This document shows positions 55,070 through 63,653 of a stretch of 64,000 nucleotides of DNA, piece by piece. The stretch covers positions 35,863 through 99,862 of the forward strand of contig JALHMJ010000010.1 in the NCBI GenBank assembly GCA_022844105.1, in the 5' to 3' direction. A program made the position numbers and the translations under genes. Each line of letters starts with the position of its first letter. Within the stretch, counting starts at the first letter, position 1. This DNA comes from Hyphomicrobium sp. Its GTDB lineage: Bacteria > Pseudomonadota > Alphaproteobacteria > Rhizobiales > Hyphomicrobiaceae. Below the pieces are notes generated by a model. The model was not told where the DNA came from, searched no databases, and saw nothing but the letters and a program-made list of their open reading frames with translations.

Positions 55070-56364
55070 GATTTCAACCCGATTTTATCTCTCAGCGCCT
55101 CGACAAAAAATCCAAAAGTTCGGTCATATGAATGCTTTGAAAATAAATCCTTTCGGGTAATTGCGTCGAACTCGGCGTAGTTCGTATCGCTTAAAATTGG
55201 CCATGCGTAATGCGGTGCGTTCGGGTCATCGTAATCAAAGTTGAGCGCGGCAGGTTCAATGCCAGTTTCTAGATCATATAGTGTATCTGAGAACACCTCA
55301 AAAGATCGGGTTCTAAAGGCTGCTTGGGCGGTAGGGTTGCCTTGGGCCTTCGCGTGGACCATGCGCAGTCGATAGCGCCAATCGTTTTCACTCGATTCGC
55401 TCGGTCGGAACCGCTGGAGATGTGCAAGCAGATATTTATAACCTGCGAAGGTTTGCGGAGTGTCGACGCCGAAGAGCAATACTTCAGCGCCAAGGCCAAG
55501 CACTGCGGCCGCTGTCGCCTCGTTGAGACCAGCTCGTGCGTCTATAAAAACGGCATCGTAACGTTGGCGGGCGCATAGTTCGCGAACCATCGCTTGAGTG
55601 CGATCCAGAAAGGATACCGTCTGGCCATCGTCTCCAATGTGTTCGACGTACGCTCTTGAAATTTTGCCAAGGACATTCTGCGGGTTTGTTTGACCCTCAA
55701 CTCCGACTGCTGGAACTACATGGATTAGTCCACCGTTCGACATGCGACTCGTGCCGATCAAATCGTCAAGCAGGCTAAAATTAGGTTTTTGAACGGCCGA
55801 TTCTACGAAGTAATCTAAAGTCCCAAATCGTGGCGCCTCGTGCAGTAGCATTGTTCCGAGACCAGGAGACTCAACGTCTAAATCGACAACCAAAACGTTG
55901 TAGGAAGCTTCGGACAGTGCAGCAGCCGAAATTGCTAATGCGGTGGAGCGGCCTACTCCGCCCTTGTGACTAGCAAAAACAGCGATTGGTGGAAGACTTG
56001 TGATTGTAGATGTTGGTGCTCTAAGCCAGTCTTGGCCTACTACTCGGCGCTCAATGACGCGAACAAAGCCTGTAAAATAGATTGATCTCAAAAATTCTGG
56101 GAAGCTGCTAGAAGCAAGCGCTAGCGAACTGTCAAAGAGGTCATCCGGAGTCGCAATGGGCGTTTCGTTATCTACCCAAGGGGTCAGTTTTTTGGCGCCT
56201 GCCTGAATTGCTTCCCACACATCATGGTGCAATTTCTCCAAAACAATGAAAGTCAATCGCCCGGTTGCGTCACGAAGAAATGCGTGATTGAGGATCGCAT
56301 CACCAAGCGCGTCCTTTACGACAGCAGCAAATCGCGGGAGGGCGTCATCATAGTACGTCATCAT
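55066..56364 (-). CDS. KGGVGR-variant ParA/MinD-like ATPase
   Basis: This 432-residue protein has an N-terminal region of about 125 residues with no recognised domain, followed by a deviant Walker A of the ParA/MinD class that reads SHKGGVGRST. Lys134 is kept, but the second P-loop lysine is replaced by Arg139. The switch region VLVVDLDVESPG and Walker B FIDARAG follow. Its combination with HEPN-like and P-loop NTPase genes is not a plasmid-partition context. The ATG overlaps the upstream HEPN stop by four bases. The KGGVGR replacement is a known variant family; whether it hydrolyses ATP is unknown. Confidence 0.78.
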   Translation of the reverse strand: MMTYYDDALPRFAAVVKDALGDAILNHAFLRDATGRLTFIVLEKLHHDVWEAIQAGAKKLTPWVDNETPIATPDDLFDSSLALASSSFPEFLRSIYFTGFVRVIERRVVGQDWLRAPTSTITSLPPIAVFASHKGGVGRSTALAISAAALSEASYNVLVVDLDVESPGLGTMLLHEAPRFGTLDYFVESAVQKPNFSLLDDLIGTSRMSNGGLIHVVPAVGVEGQTNPQNVLGKISRAYVEHIGDDGQTVSFLDRTQAMVRELCARQRYDAVFIDARAGLNEATAAAVLGLGAEVLLFGVDTPQTFAGYKYLLAHLQRFRPSESSENDWRYRLRMVHAKAQGNPTAQAAFRTRSFEVFSDTLYDLETGIEPAALNFDYDDPNAPHYAWPILSDTNYAEFDAITRKDLFSKHSYDRTFGFFVEALRDKIGLKS

Positions 56365-56744
56365 TGTTTTCGCCTCAGTCCTGCGGCTCCTAAAGCCCGG
56401 TTTGCATCCAGACGCCAGCGATCATACTTGTTCTTATCCACTGAACCGTCAGCGGCATAGCGGACATCGATGCACCAGTCCTGCATGAACTGGGGTTGAT
56501 GAAGAACTGTCACTAGCGAGTGCTTCTTACGGCCTTGAAGGGCCTTTTTGCTTTTTTCCAATAAAGCTGGCAAATGTACATGCGATACGCTTGCGGCGGA
56601 TAGAACTGAAGCCACAGCATGCTTGATTGCACATTCTACTGCAAATCCAATCAGATAGCCGGCTCCATCGAGATGTCCGCCATCCGCGAGATAATCCGCA
56701 TGTTGAGAATGGCGCAAAGCGGCGTCTGAATATGATTCAGGCAC
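56361..56744 (-). CDS. HEPN-like small protein, first gene of the cassette
   Basis: This 127-residue helical protein has HEPN-like features: AGYLIGFAVECAIKHAVA in the first half, then a charged helix and an RYAADG...W segment as in many HEPN proteins. The classical RNase motif R-x4-6-H is not evident, so it may be a non-catalytic or substrate-binding HEPN. A GTG start at 56744 has GGAGG about six bases upstream. It heads an overlapping three-gene set. The fold is a tentative pattern match; a fold-recognition search would settle it. Confidence 0.68.
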   Translation of the reverse strand: MPESYSDAALRHSQHADYLADGGHLDGAGYLIGFAVECAIKHAVASVLSAASVSHVHLPALLEKSKKALQGRKKHSLVTVLHQPQFMQDWCIDVRYAADGSVDKNKYDRWRLDANRALGAAGLRRKQ

Positions 56745-57017
56745 TCAAACCTCCAAATGTGGAACTGACCCGTCTGCCAAAACAACTCCAGCTACGCGCC
56801 GTCTCGCCACTGGGGGCGGAGCAAGTCCGTCCGCTCATAACGTCGTAGAGGTGTTGCTTACGTTAGGCGAGCGAAGCGACGTTCGCAGTTTAAGTTGATT
56901 CTCGGGAGGTTTTTGTCATCCGCCATAGAACACCACCGGCTTTGCCGTGGCCCCACCCAATAAAAAAGGCCCGGTCTAGCGACCGGGCCTTCTTCGTTCG
57001 AGCTAGCGACGTGAGGC
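56745..57017. other. Non-coding right flank of the AT-richer cassette
   Basis: The stretch contains the upstream region of the cassette, a short imperfect GCGA/TCGC inverted repeat near 56870, and the dehydrogenase terminator (56962-56991). No integrase, tRNA or convincing repeat shared with the left flank was found. A short plus-strand frame here is a shadow. Confidence 0.5.
56962..56991 (-). terminator. Intrinsic terminator of the aldehyde dehydrogenase gene
   Basis: A perfect 11-base stem (aaggcccggtc / gaccgggcctt) with a four-base loop is followed on the minus strand by a run of six T. It lies 26 bases past the dehydrogenase stop. It is the cleanest intrinsic terminator in the window. 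Confidence 0.92.
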
Positions 57018-58538
57018 TTAGAAGAAGCCCATCGCGTTCGGGCTGTACGACACCAGCATGTTCTTGGTCTGCTGATAGTGGTCGAGCATCATCTTGTGCG
57101 TCTCGCGGCCGATGCCGGACTGCTTGTACCCGCCGAACGCGGCGTGCGCCGGATAGAGGTGATAGCAGTTCGTCCACACGCGACCGGCCTGGATGGCGCG
57201 GCCGAAGCGGTAGGCGCGCGTTCCATCACGGCTCCACACGCCCGAGCCGAGGCCATAGAGCGTGTCGTTGGCGATTTCGAGCGCTTCGTCGTCATCCTTG
57301 AACGTCGTGACGGAGACCACCGGTCCGAAGATCTCTTCCTGGAACACGCGCATCTTGTTGTTGCCGGCCAGGATCGTCGGCTTGACGTAGAAGCCGTCGG
57401 AAAGTTCGCCGTCGAGACGGTTGCGCTCGCCGCCCGCCAGCACCTGCGCGCCTTCCTGGCGGCCGATGTCGATGTAGGACAGGATCTTTTCCATCTGGTC
57501 GTTGGAGGCCTGCGCGCCGATCATGGTCGAGGGATCGAGCGGATGGCCGGTCTTGATGGCATTCACGCGAGCAATCGCGCGTTCCATGAAGCGGTCGTAG
57601 ATCGATTCATGCACCAGCGCGCGCGACGGGCAGGTGCAAACTTCGCCCTGGTTGAGGGCGAACATCGCAAAGCCTTCCAGCGCTTTATCGAAGAACGCGT
57701 CGTCCTTGTCGGCAACGTCGGCAAAGAAGATGTTGGGTGACTTGCCGCCGAGTTCGAGCGTGCAGGGAATGATGTTCTCCGACGCGTATTGCATGATCAG
57801 ACGGCCGGTCGTGGTTTCGCCCGTGAACGCGATCTTGGCGATGCGCTTGTTCTGAGCCAGCGGCTTGCCGGCTTCGACGCCAAAGCCGTTGACGACGTTG
57901 AGGACGCCCGACGGCAGCAGATCGCCGATGAGGTCCATCAACACCATGATGCTCATGGGTGTCTGTTCAGCCGGCTTCAGGACGACGCAGTTGCCGGCGG
58001 CGATCGCGGGAGCAAGCTTCCAGCAGGCCATCAGCAGCGGAAAGTTCCACGGAATGATTTGGCCGACGACGCCGAGCGGCTCATGGAAGTGATAGGCGAC
58101 CGTATCGTGGTCGATCTCGGCGATCGAGCCTTCCTGGGCGCGGATGCAGCCGGCGAAATAGCGGAAGTGATCGATGGCGAGCGGAACGTCGGCGGCCGTC
58201 GTTTCGCGGATAGGCTTGCCGTTGTCGAGCGTCTCGGCAAGGGCCAGGAGCTTGAGGTTCTGCTCCATGCGGTCGGCGATCTTGAGGAGAACTCCGGCGC
58301 GTTCGCCCGGCGAGGTGCGAGCCCACTTTTCTTTGACGACGTGGGCGGCATCAAGAGCCGTCTCGATGTCTTCGGCGGTTGAGCGGGCGATTTCGCACAG
58401 CGGCTTGCCCGTGATCGGCGTGATGTTGGTGAAATACTGACCCTTGGCCGGTGGCACCCACGTGCCGCCGATAAAGTTGTCATACTTGGCGCGGATGCGG
58501 ATCTGCTGGGCGAGTTCGTTCAGCGCTTTCTGAAGCAT
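57018..58538 (-). CDS. NAD(P)-dependent aldehyde dehydrogenase (AldB/ExaC-like)
   Basis: This 506-residue enzyme has catalytic Cys301 (QGEVCTC), the general base Glu262 (LELGGKSPN), the cofactor lysine in VLKPAEQTP, and IPWNFPLLM. It closely resembles acetaldehyde dehydrogenases that serve ethanol or other short-alcohol oxidation. A textbook ribosome site, GAGGAGG, precedes ATG 58538. DUF779, the common companion of this family, is found downstream beyond the AT-richer cassette. It ends in its own terminator. Confidence 0.93.
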   Translation of the reverse strand: MLQKALNELAQQIRIRAKYDNFIGGTWVPPAKGQYFTNITPITGKPLCEIARSTAEDIETALDAAHVVKEKWARTSPGERAGVLLKIADRMEQNLKLLALAETLDNGKPIRETTAADVPLAIDHFRYFAGCIRAQEGSIAEIDHDTVAYHFHEPLGVVGQIIPWNFPLLMACWKLAPAIAAGNCVVLKPAEQTPMSIMVLMDLIGDLLPSGVLNVVNGFGVEAGKPLAQNKRIAKIAFTGETTTGRLIMQYASENIIPCTLELGGKSPNIFFADVADKDDAFFDKALEGFAMFALNQGEVCTCPSRALVHESIYDRFMERAIARVNAIKTGHPLDPSTMIGAQASNDQMEKILSYIDIGRQEGAQVLAGGERNRLDGELSDGFYVKPTILAGNNKMRVFQEEIFGPVVSVTTFKDDDEALEIANDTLYGLGSGVWSRDGTRAYRFGRAIQAGRVWTNCYHLYPAHAAFGGYKQSGIGRETHKMMLDHYQQTKNMLVSYSPNAMGFF

Positions 58539-58742
58539 GGATTTCCTCCTCGGCGGTTTTGATTATTTGGGCCGTATCCCGTCCGCTCGCGACTGGGGGC
58601 GGCCTTCTCTTAGCCAAGCGCGATGCTATATCTATTGAGACACGGGCGGAACAGTTGTCCTTTGGTCGAGAGACGGGCTCGGTTTCTGCTGCGCCGCACA
58701 ATCTGCGCTGGTTCACGTCGCAATCGGGCAAGTGTTGTGGGC

Positions 58743-60185
58743 CTACTCGGCCGCCGCACTCGACAAGTCTCCGCCAAGCCACTGCGTCAGGTCCGCGAGC
58801 GCACGCCGCGACTGCAGCTTCTTTTTCGCCAGCCCGCGTTCTGGCCCTTTCAGCCGCTTCCCGTCGGCGTTTGTGAGCGGCGCATCGTCGAGCGGTGGCA
58901 ACAGGCCATAGTTAATGTTCATCGGCTGGAAGGACCGCGGGCGAGGCATCTCGGCGTCGCCGCTTATGCTGTCTTCGACCACAATATGACCACCGGTAAT
59001 ATGATCGAGGAGCGCACCGAGTGCGGTCGTCGACGGCGGCGGGACAACCGCGCGTGACAGCCGTTCCGCGGCCGCAAAGCGCCCGGCGAGCAGACCGATC
59101 GCCGCGCTCTCGACGTAGCCTTCGACGCCCGTGATTTGTCCCGCAAAACGCAGGCGCGGCATTGCCTTGAGCCGCAGCGAGCGATCGAGCACGCGCGGCG
59201 AATTAAGATACGTGTTGCGATGCAGGCCGCCGAGGCGCGCGAACTCCGCATTCTGCAAGCCGGGGATCATGCGCAGCACACGCACCTGTTCGGCATGCTT
59301 CATCTTGGTCTGGAAGCCGACCATGTTCCACAGTGTACCCAGTGCATTGTCTTGTCGCAGCTGCACGACGGCATAGGGCCATCGGCCGGTGCGCGGATCA
59401 TCGAGGCCAACGGGCTTCATGGGCCCGAAACGCAAGGTTTCCCGGCCGCGCTCCGCCATGACTTCGACCGGCAAGCAGCCATCGAAGTAGGGCGTGTTAG
59501 CCTCCCAATCCTTGAATACGGTCTTTTCGGCCGCCAGCAGCGCATCGATGAAAGCTTCGTACTCGGCTTTGGTCATTGGGCAGTTGAGATAATCGGCGCC
59601 GGTACCGGCGGGCCCCGTCTTGCCGTAGCGCGACGCGCGCCACACGATCGAGGTGTCGATCGTATCGACATGGATGACCGGCGCGATCGCATCGAAGAAT
59701 GCCAGCTCGGCTTCACCCGTGAGCGCTGCGATCGCCGCACTGAGGCCCGGCGACGTCAATGGTCCCGTCGCGACGATGACGCTGTCCCACGCGTCGGGCG
59801 GCAGGCCTGCCACTTCGCCGCGCGCGATCGTAATCTTAGGATGCGCCGCAAGCCGTCGTGTCACTTCGGCCGAGAATGCGTCCCGATCGACCGCGAGCGC
59901 GCCGCCGGCCGGCAGCTTGGTCAGGTCGCCGGCCGCTAAGATGACGGAGTTGGCGCGACGCATCTCCTCATGCAGCAGGCCGACCGCGTTTGTCTCCCAC
60001 TCATCCGAGCGGAATGAATTCGAGCAGACAAGTTCGGCAAGGCCCTCGGTCCGGTGCGCTTCGGTCATGCGCTGAGGGCGCATCTCGTGCAGCACAACGG
60101 GCACGCCGGCGGATGCGATCTGGAAAGCAGCCTCCGATCCCGCGAGGCCCCCGCCGATGACGTGGATGGGATTGATATTTTGCAT
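58743..60185 (-). CDS. trmFO: Methylenetetrahydrofolate-tRNA-(uracil-54-C5) methyltransferase TrmFO
   Basis: This 480-residue FAD protein has the N-terminal dinucleotide-binding motif [12 protein letters not shown] and the folate/FAD-linked block [24 protein letters not shown] (read in two pieces), which is diagnostic. It methylates U54 of tRNA using methylenetetrahydrofolate. A housekeeping gene flanked by unrelated genes, it marks chromosomal DNA. The start at ATG 60185 is well supported by the N-terminal motif position. Confidence 0.95.
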   Translation of the reverse strand: MQNINPIHVIGGGLAGSEAAFQIASAGVPVVLHEMRPQRMTEAHRTEGLAELVCSNSFRSDEWETNAVGLLHEEMRRANSVILAAGDLTKLPAGGALAVDRDAFSAEVTRRLAAHPKITIARGEVAGLPPDAWDSVIVATGPLTSPGLSAAIAALTGEAELAFFDAIAPVIHVDTIDTSIVWRASRYGKTGPAGTGADYLNCPMTKAEYEAFIDALLAAEKTVFKDWEANTPYFDGCLPVEVMAERGRETLRFGPMKPVGLDDPRTGRWPYAVVQLRQDNALGTLWNMVGFQTKMKHAEQVRVLRMIPGLQNAEFARLGGLHRNTYLNSPRVLDRSLRLKAMPRLRFAGQITGVEGYVESAAIGLLAGRFAAAERLSRAVVPPPSTTALGALLDHITGGHIVVEDSISGDAEMPRPRSFQPMNINYGLLPPLDDAPLTNADGKRLKGPERGLAKKKLQSRRALADLTQWLGGDLSSAAAE

Positions 60186-60247
60186 TTGTCGAGCCTATCC
60201 CACGCATGGCCGCAACGGTCAATTCACTCATCGCTGCATGTTTTTAG

Positions 60248-60272
60248 GGAACAAAGTTCGGGATGCGACGTT
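60248..60272 (+). promoter_or_regulatory. EcfG-type (general stress sigma factor) promoter
   Basis: GGAAC (60248-60252) and CGTT (60269-60272) are separated by 16 bases, which matches the alphaproteobacterial EcfG consensus exactly. Transcription would start near 60280 and run into the small ORF at 60361. Control by the PhyR/NepR/EcfG stress pathway is expected if it is functional. Confidence 0.75.
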
Positions 60273-60360
60273 ATCGCGGCGAGGGTTCAACTGACTGTAC
60301 GCCAATCAATCGTCTGTACGCCACTATGCACGCCCGTCGACCTGCATCGGAGCCCGCGAG

Positions 60361-60567
60361 ATGAACAACGTAGCTTTCCTCTTTGACGCAAGCCCGGGAC
60401 CGGCCTGTACCATCCCTGAGGATAAGAAAATTTTTCGCGTCACCGTCGAAAACTCGCCCCCCGCATCACACGAGTTTCCCGCCACATGGTTCGCTGAGTC
60501 AGGCGCGGCAGCACAGGGTCCTCTTGAGGGACTGCAGCTGCCAGTACCACACATGTATTCAGCTTAG
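60361..60567 (+). CDS. Small protein under an EcfG-type promoter
   Basis: This 68-residue soluble protein is of unknown function. It begins MNNVAFLFDASPGPACTIPE and has a beta-like centre (IFRVTVEN). No family is recognised. The ribosome site is weak. What makes it likely to be real is context: an exact EcfG promoter match 88 bases upstream and a terminator hairpin with T-rich tail 30 bases downstream, both on the same strand. It may be a stress protein, or the transcript may act as a small RNA. Confidence 0.5.
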   Translation: MNNVAFLFDASPGPACTIPEDKKIFRVTVENSPPASHEFPATWFAESGAAAQGPLEGLQLPVPHMYSA

Positions 60568-60596
60568 GTTCGTTCAGCGTAGATCCGTTCGCGTCG

Positions 60597-60640
60597 AACC
60601 CGGCGAGGTCAGTGATAGCCTTCGCCGGGTTTTATTTTGC
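60597..60640 (+). terminator. Intrinsic terminator after the small stress ORF
   Basis: A 10-base stem (aacccggcga / tcgccgggtt) is followed on the plus strand by a T-rich tail (tttattttg). The stop codon of the convergent cydB gene lies in the loop, so the hairpin may also affect its 3' end. Confidence 0.75.
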
Positions 60641-61640
60641 CGCGAAACGTCCAATAAACGAATGCTGTGTAGCCAAGGATCAGGGGCAGGAGTGCGGCGG
60701 TGCCGATCAGCATGAACAGCTGTGACGAGGGATGCGCCGCAGCCTCCCAGATGGTCAATGTCGGCGGAACGACATAAGGCAATGTCGAAATTGCCAATCC
60801 TGCAAAGCCGAGAAGAAAGAGCGCCACCGTGCCCAGGAACGGTGTGCTGTCGCGACCGCTCTCCAACCCGCGCCAGACCGTGAGCGCCGCCAGTCCGGTG
60901 AGGAGTGGGATCGGAGACAGATAGAAAAAGTTTGGCAGCGTGAACCACCGCTCCCAGATACGTGGATCGGTGAGAGGCGTCCAAAGGCTGACGGCGGCCA
61001 TTGCGGCCAGCACCGCCACCAATAGAACGCGCGACTGCTCGCGCGCCTGCGCGGCCACCTCGCCGGTCGTGCGCATGATCAGCCATGTCGTGCCAAGCAG
61101 TGCATATCCGGCGACTGTCGCGACACCAACAAACAGCGGAAAAGGCTGCACCCAATCGAGCATGCCTCCAGAAAAATGCCCGTCCTTCACGGGCAATCCA
61201 CGCAGCAGACCACCGAGAATGACGCCCTGCATGAACGAGGCGGTGATCGATCCGCCGGCAAAGGCAATATCCCACCATCGATGATCGGGCTTGGCGACCC
61301 AGCGATACTCGAACGCGACCCCGCGAAAGACCAGCGCCAGAAGCATGATGATCACCGGCAAATAAAACCCGGACATGATGATGCCGTAGGCGAGGGGAAA
61401 AGCCACAAAAAGCCCGCCGCCGCCAAGGATCAGCCAGGTCTCGTTGCCGTCCCAGAAAGGCGCCACGGAATTCATCATCACGTCGCGATCATTTTCCTCC
61501 GGTGAAAAGGGGAAGAGGATGCCGATACCGAGATCGAACCCGTCAAGCACGACATACATCGCAATCGCCGTGCCCAAAAGTCCGATCCAAATAATCGGCA
61601 GCCATGTCGCCATCGCCTCGCCGCTTGCCATCTCGACCAT
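60609..61640 (-). CDS. cydB: Cytochrome bd-type (CIO) quinol oxidase subunit II
   Basis: This 343-residue protein has about eight membrane helices and the CydB blocks YVVLDGFDLGIGILFPF and NGNETW-like WDGNETWLI. With CydA it oxidises quinol and reduces O2 to water at low oxygen or when the main oxidases are inhibited. The start at 61640 leaves one base after the cydA stop, with GGAG about nine bases upstream; longer frames overlap cydA and are discounted. There is no cydX-like small gene downstream. Confidence 0.93.
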   Translation of the reverse strand: MVEMASGEAMATWLPIIWIGLLGTAIAMYVVLDGFDLGIGILFPFSPEENDRDVMMNSVAPFWDGNETWLILGGGGLFVAFPLAYGIIMSGFYLPVIIMLLALVFRGVAFEYRWVAKPDHRWWDIAFAGGSITASFMQGVILGGLLRGLPVKDGHFSGGMLDWVQPFPLFVGVATVAGYALLGTTWLIMRTTGEVAAQAREQSRVLLVAVLAAMAAVSLWTPLTDPRIWERWFTLPNFFYLSPIPLLTGLAALTVWRGLESGRDSTPFLGTVALFLLGFAGLAISTLPYVVPPTLTIWEAAAHPSSQLFMLIGTAALLPLILGYTAFVYWTFRGKIKPGEGYH

Positions 61641-61641
61641 G

Positions 61642-63048
61642 TCAATGGGCTCCGATAATGGCTTCGCGCGTCGCTTCTTCCGCCGCCGAGAGCGGCCGCG
61701 TCGGCTGTCCATGCGGCGGCTTCTGGGCGGCCCCGGACGGGCCCTTGTCGATCAGGCGGTTGATGTAATAGACGCCCATCGAGAACACGACCGTATAAAC
61801 GACGACAAACAGGATCAGCGTTGTCAGCACGGCGTTGAACGTGATGGCGGGTGAGACCGCATCGGTGGTCCGCAGGATGCCGGTTGCAAGCCAGGGCTGG
61901 CGGCCCGTCTCCGTCACCCACCAACCGGCGAGAATGGCAATGAACCCCATCGGCCAAGCGTGCTGCACGAGACCGAGGTAGGCGCGCGATTGGAACAGTG
62001 TGCCGCGCCACCACAAAAACGCGCCGACGCTTCCCATCAGGATCATCAACATTCCCAATCCAACCATGACGCGAAAAGCAAAAAACACCGGTGTAACGGG
62101 CGGCCGGTCTTCAGGCCGATAGTCGTTGAGACCTTTGAACGTGCCTTTGAAGTCGTGCGTGATCACGAAGCTGGCCAGCCCCGGGATCGGGACCTTCACC
62201 TCATAGGCGTTGCCATTTTTCTCAGCGTTGGGCAGGGCGAACAGCAAGAAATCCGCCGGTTTGCTGCTATCATAGTGCCCTTCCATCGCCGCCAGCTTGG
62301 CCGGCTGATACTCCTTCGTGTTGAGGCCGTGCAGGTCGCCGAGTACGAGTTGGAGTGGTGCCAGCACCGCGACCATTCCAAGGCCCATGCGCACCATAGT
62401 CCGCGCTTCGTCCTCGAAGCGCTTTTGCATCAGGTAGCGCGCGCCGACCGCGAGAACGACGATCGATGTCGTGAGATAAGCGGCCGTGAACATATGCGAG
62501 AAGCGGTAGGGAAAGCTCGGATTGAAGATGATTGCGAGCCAGTCTTCCGGATAGGCAATTCCGTCGCGAACGATGTGGCCCGCTGGCGTGTGCATCCAGC
62601 TATTGGCCGCAAGGATCCAGAACGCGGAGAGCGACGTGCCGACGGCAACGAGTACGGCGGCAAGCACGTGCAAATTCGGCGACACGCGGTTCCACCCGAA
62701 GAGCAGAATTCCAAGGAACGATGCCTCGAGAAAGAAGGCGGTCAGGACCTCGTAGCCGATGAGCGGTCCCAGCACATTGCCGGTCGCGCGCGAGAAACCG
62801 GCCCAGTTGGTGCCAAACTGGTAGGACAGCACGATGCCCGAGACGACGCCCATCGCGAAGCTGACCGCAAAGATCTTGGTCCAAAACCGCGCCAAGCGAT
62901 TGAACCGCTCCTCGCCGGTCAGCCGCCAGCGCACAAGCAGCGTGGCAATGAACGCCGCCAGCCCGATCGTGAAGCTGGGGAAAATGATATGAAACGCGAC
63001 GGTGAACGCGAATTGCAGACGCGCCAGAAAAACGGCATCTAGATCCAT
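61642..63048 (-). CDS. cydA: Cytochrome bd-type (CIO) quinol oxidase subunit I
   Basis: This 468-residue subunit has nine membrane helices and the heme ligands His20 (FHIIFP), a histidine in YRFSHMFTAAYL and the methionine-bearing helix. The loop for quinol binding is short, which places it with the cyanide-insensitive (CIO) branch. The conserved GWWVTETGRQPW segment is present. ATG 63048 starts the cydAB operon. The oxidase would help respiration under low oxygen or nitrosative or cyanide stress. Confidence 0.94.
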   Translation of the reverse strand: MDLDAVFLARLQFAFTVAFHIIFPSFTIGLAAFIATLLVRWRLTGEERFNRLARFWTKIFAVSFAMGVVSGIVLSYQFGTNWAGFSRATGNVLGPLIGYEVLTAFFLEASFLGILLFGWNRVSPNLHVLAAVLVAVGTSLSAFWILAANSWMHTPAGHIVRDGIAYPEDWLAIIFNPSFPYRFSHMFTAAYLTTSIVVLAVGARYLMQKRFEDEARTMVRMGLGMVAVLAPLQLVLGDLHGLNTKEYQPAKLAAMEGHYDSSKPADFLLFALPNAEKNGNAYEVKVPIPGLASFVITHDFKGTFKGLNDYRPEDRPPVTPVFFAFRVMVGLGMLMILMGSVGAFLWWRGTLFQSRAYLGLVQHAWPMGFIAILAGWWVTETGRQPWLATGILRTTDAVSPAITFNAVLTTLILFVVVYTVVFSMGVYYINRLIDKGPSGAAQKPPHGQPTRPLSAAEEATREAIIGAH

Positions 63049-63228
63049 GAAAAAAGGGCTCCGTCGGGAGGATTGTCGGGCAGTATGATCTCGTTCGCCC
63101 GGCGCCGTCGAGCATTCGTCTTTATTGTTGCAGGTGCGAATGAGCAGGTCCGCTCAATCTCTGGCCAAGGCGGGAAAGATAACCTAAGACAGCGATGTGA
63201 CAGTTATTGAACCTGATTGGAGACGACG

Positions 63229-63468
63229 ATGGGCAAAGCGCTCACATTGATCCTGCTCGCGGCCGCCGCCGCCATTCTCGCTTACGTTCTGGTTCTGCCT
63301 AAGGCGCCAGTGCCAAGTGCCGATACGCCCGCGCCTGTGTCAGCGCCAGCAGCCCCGGCTGCCGAACCTGCACCGGCTCCTGCGGCCGAGCCTGCCCCAG
63401 CCCCGGCTCCAGAACCCGCCCCCGCTGCCCCGGCAGAACCAGCTCCTGCTCCGGCGCCGACGCCCTGA
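63229..63468 (+). CDS. Small Pro/Ala-rich membrane-anchored protein
   Basis: This 79-residue protein has one N-terminal hydrophobic helix (residues 3-24) and a tail of repeated Pro-Ala with Glu (EPAPAP units). ATG 63229 with GGAG six bases before is chosen over TTG 63217. Proteins of this shape may span the periplasm, like a spacer, but no function is known. A clear terminator follows (63496-63527). Confidence 0.7.
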   Translation: MGKALTLILLAAAAAILAYVLVLPKAPVPSADTPAPVSAPAAPAAEPAPAPAAEPAPAPAPEPAPAAPAEPAPAPAPTP

Positions 63469-63495
63469 TCGCGCAGCCGTTGAAGACACAATGAA

Positions 63496-63527
63496 GAGCG
63501 TGGCACCTTGTGCCACGCTCTTTTTTC
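63496..63527 (+). terminator. Intrinsic terminator after the Pro/Ala-rich gene
   Basis: A perfect 12-base stem (agagcgtggcac / gtgccacgctct) with a three-base loop is followed by tttttt and cgtttt on the plus strand. It lies about 28 bases after the stop codon. Confidence 0.92.
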
Positions 63528-63653
63528 GTTTTGATTTTCTCACAAAAGAGGCCCGCCACAATCGAGCCGTAAAACACGTGCATCCTTGAACATAGTTCAT
63601 TACCGTCGGATCGGTAGCTTGCATCCGGTTATGCGGCGAAGGAAAAAGCGAAA

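Noticed and set aside
55066..56364. ParA-like gene considered as plasmid partition or chromosome segregation
   Set aside because: There is no ParB or parS-like repeat, the P-loop is a KGGVGR variant, and the neighbours are HEPN-like and NTPase genes.
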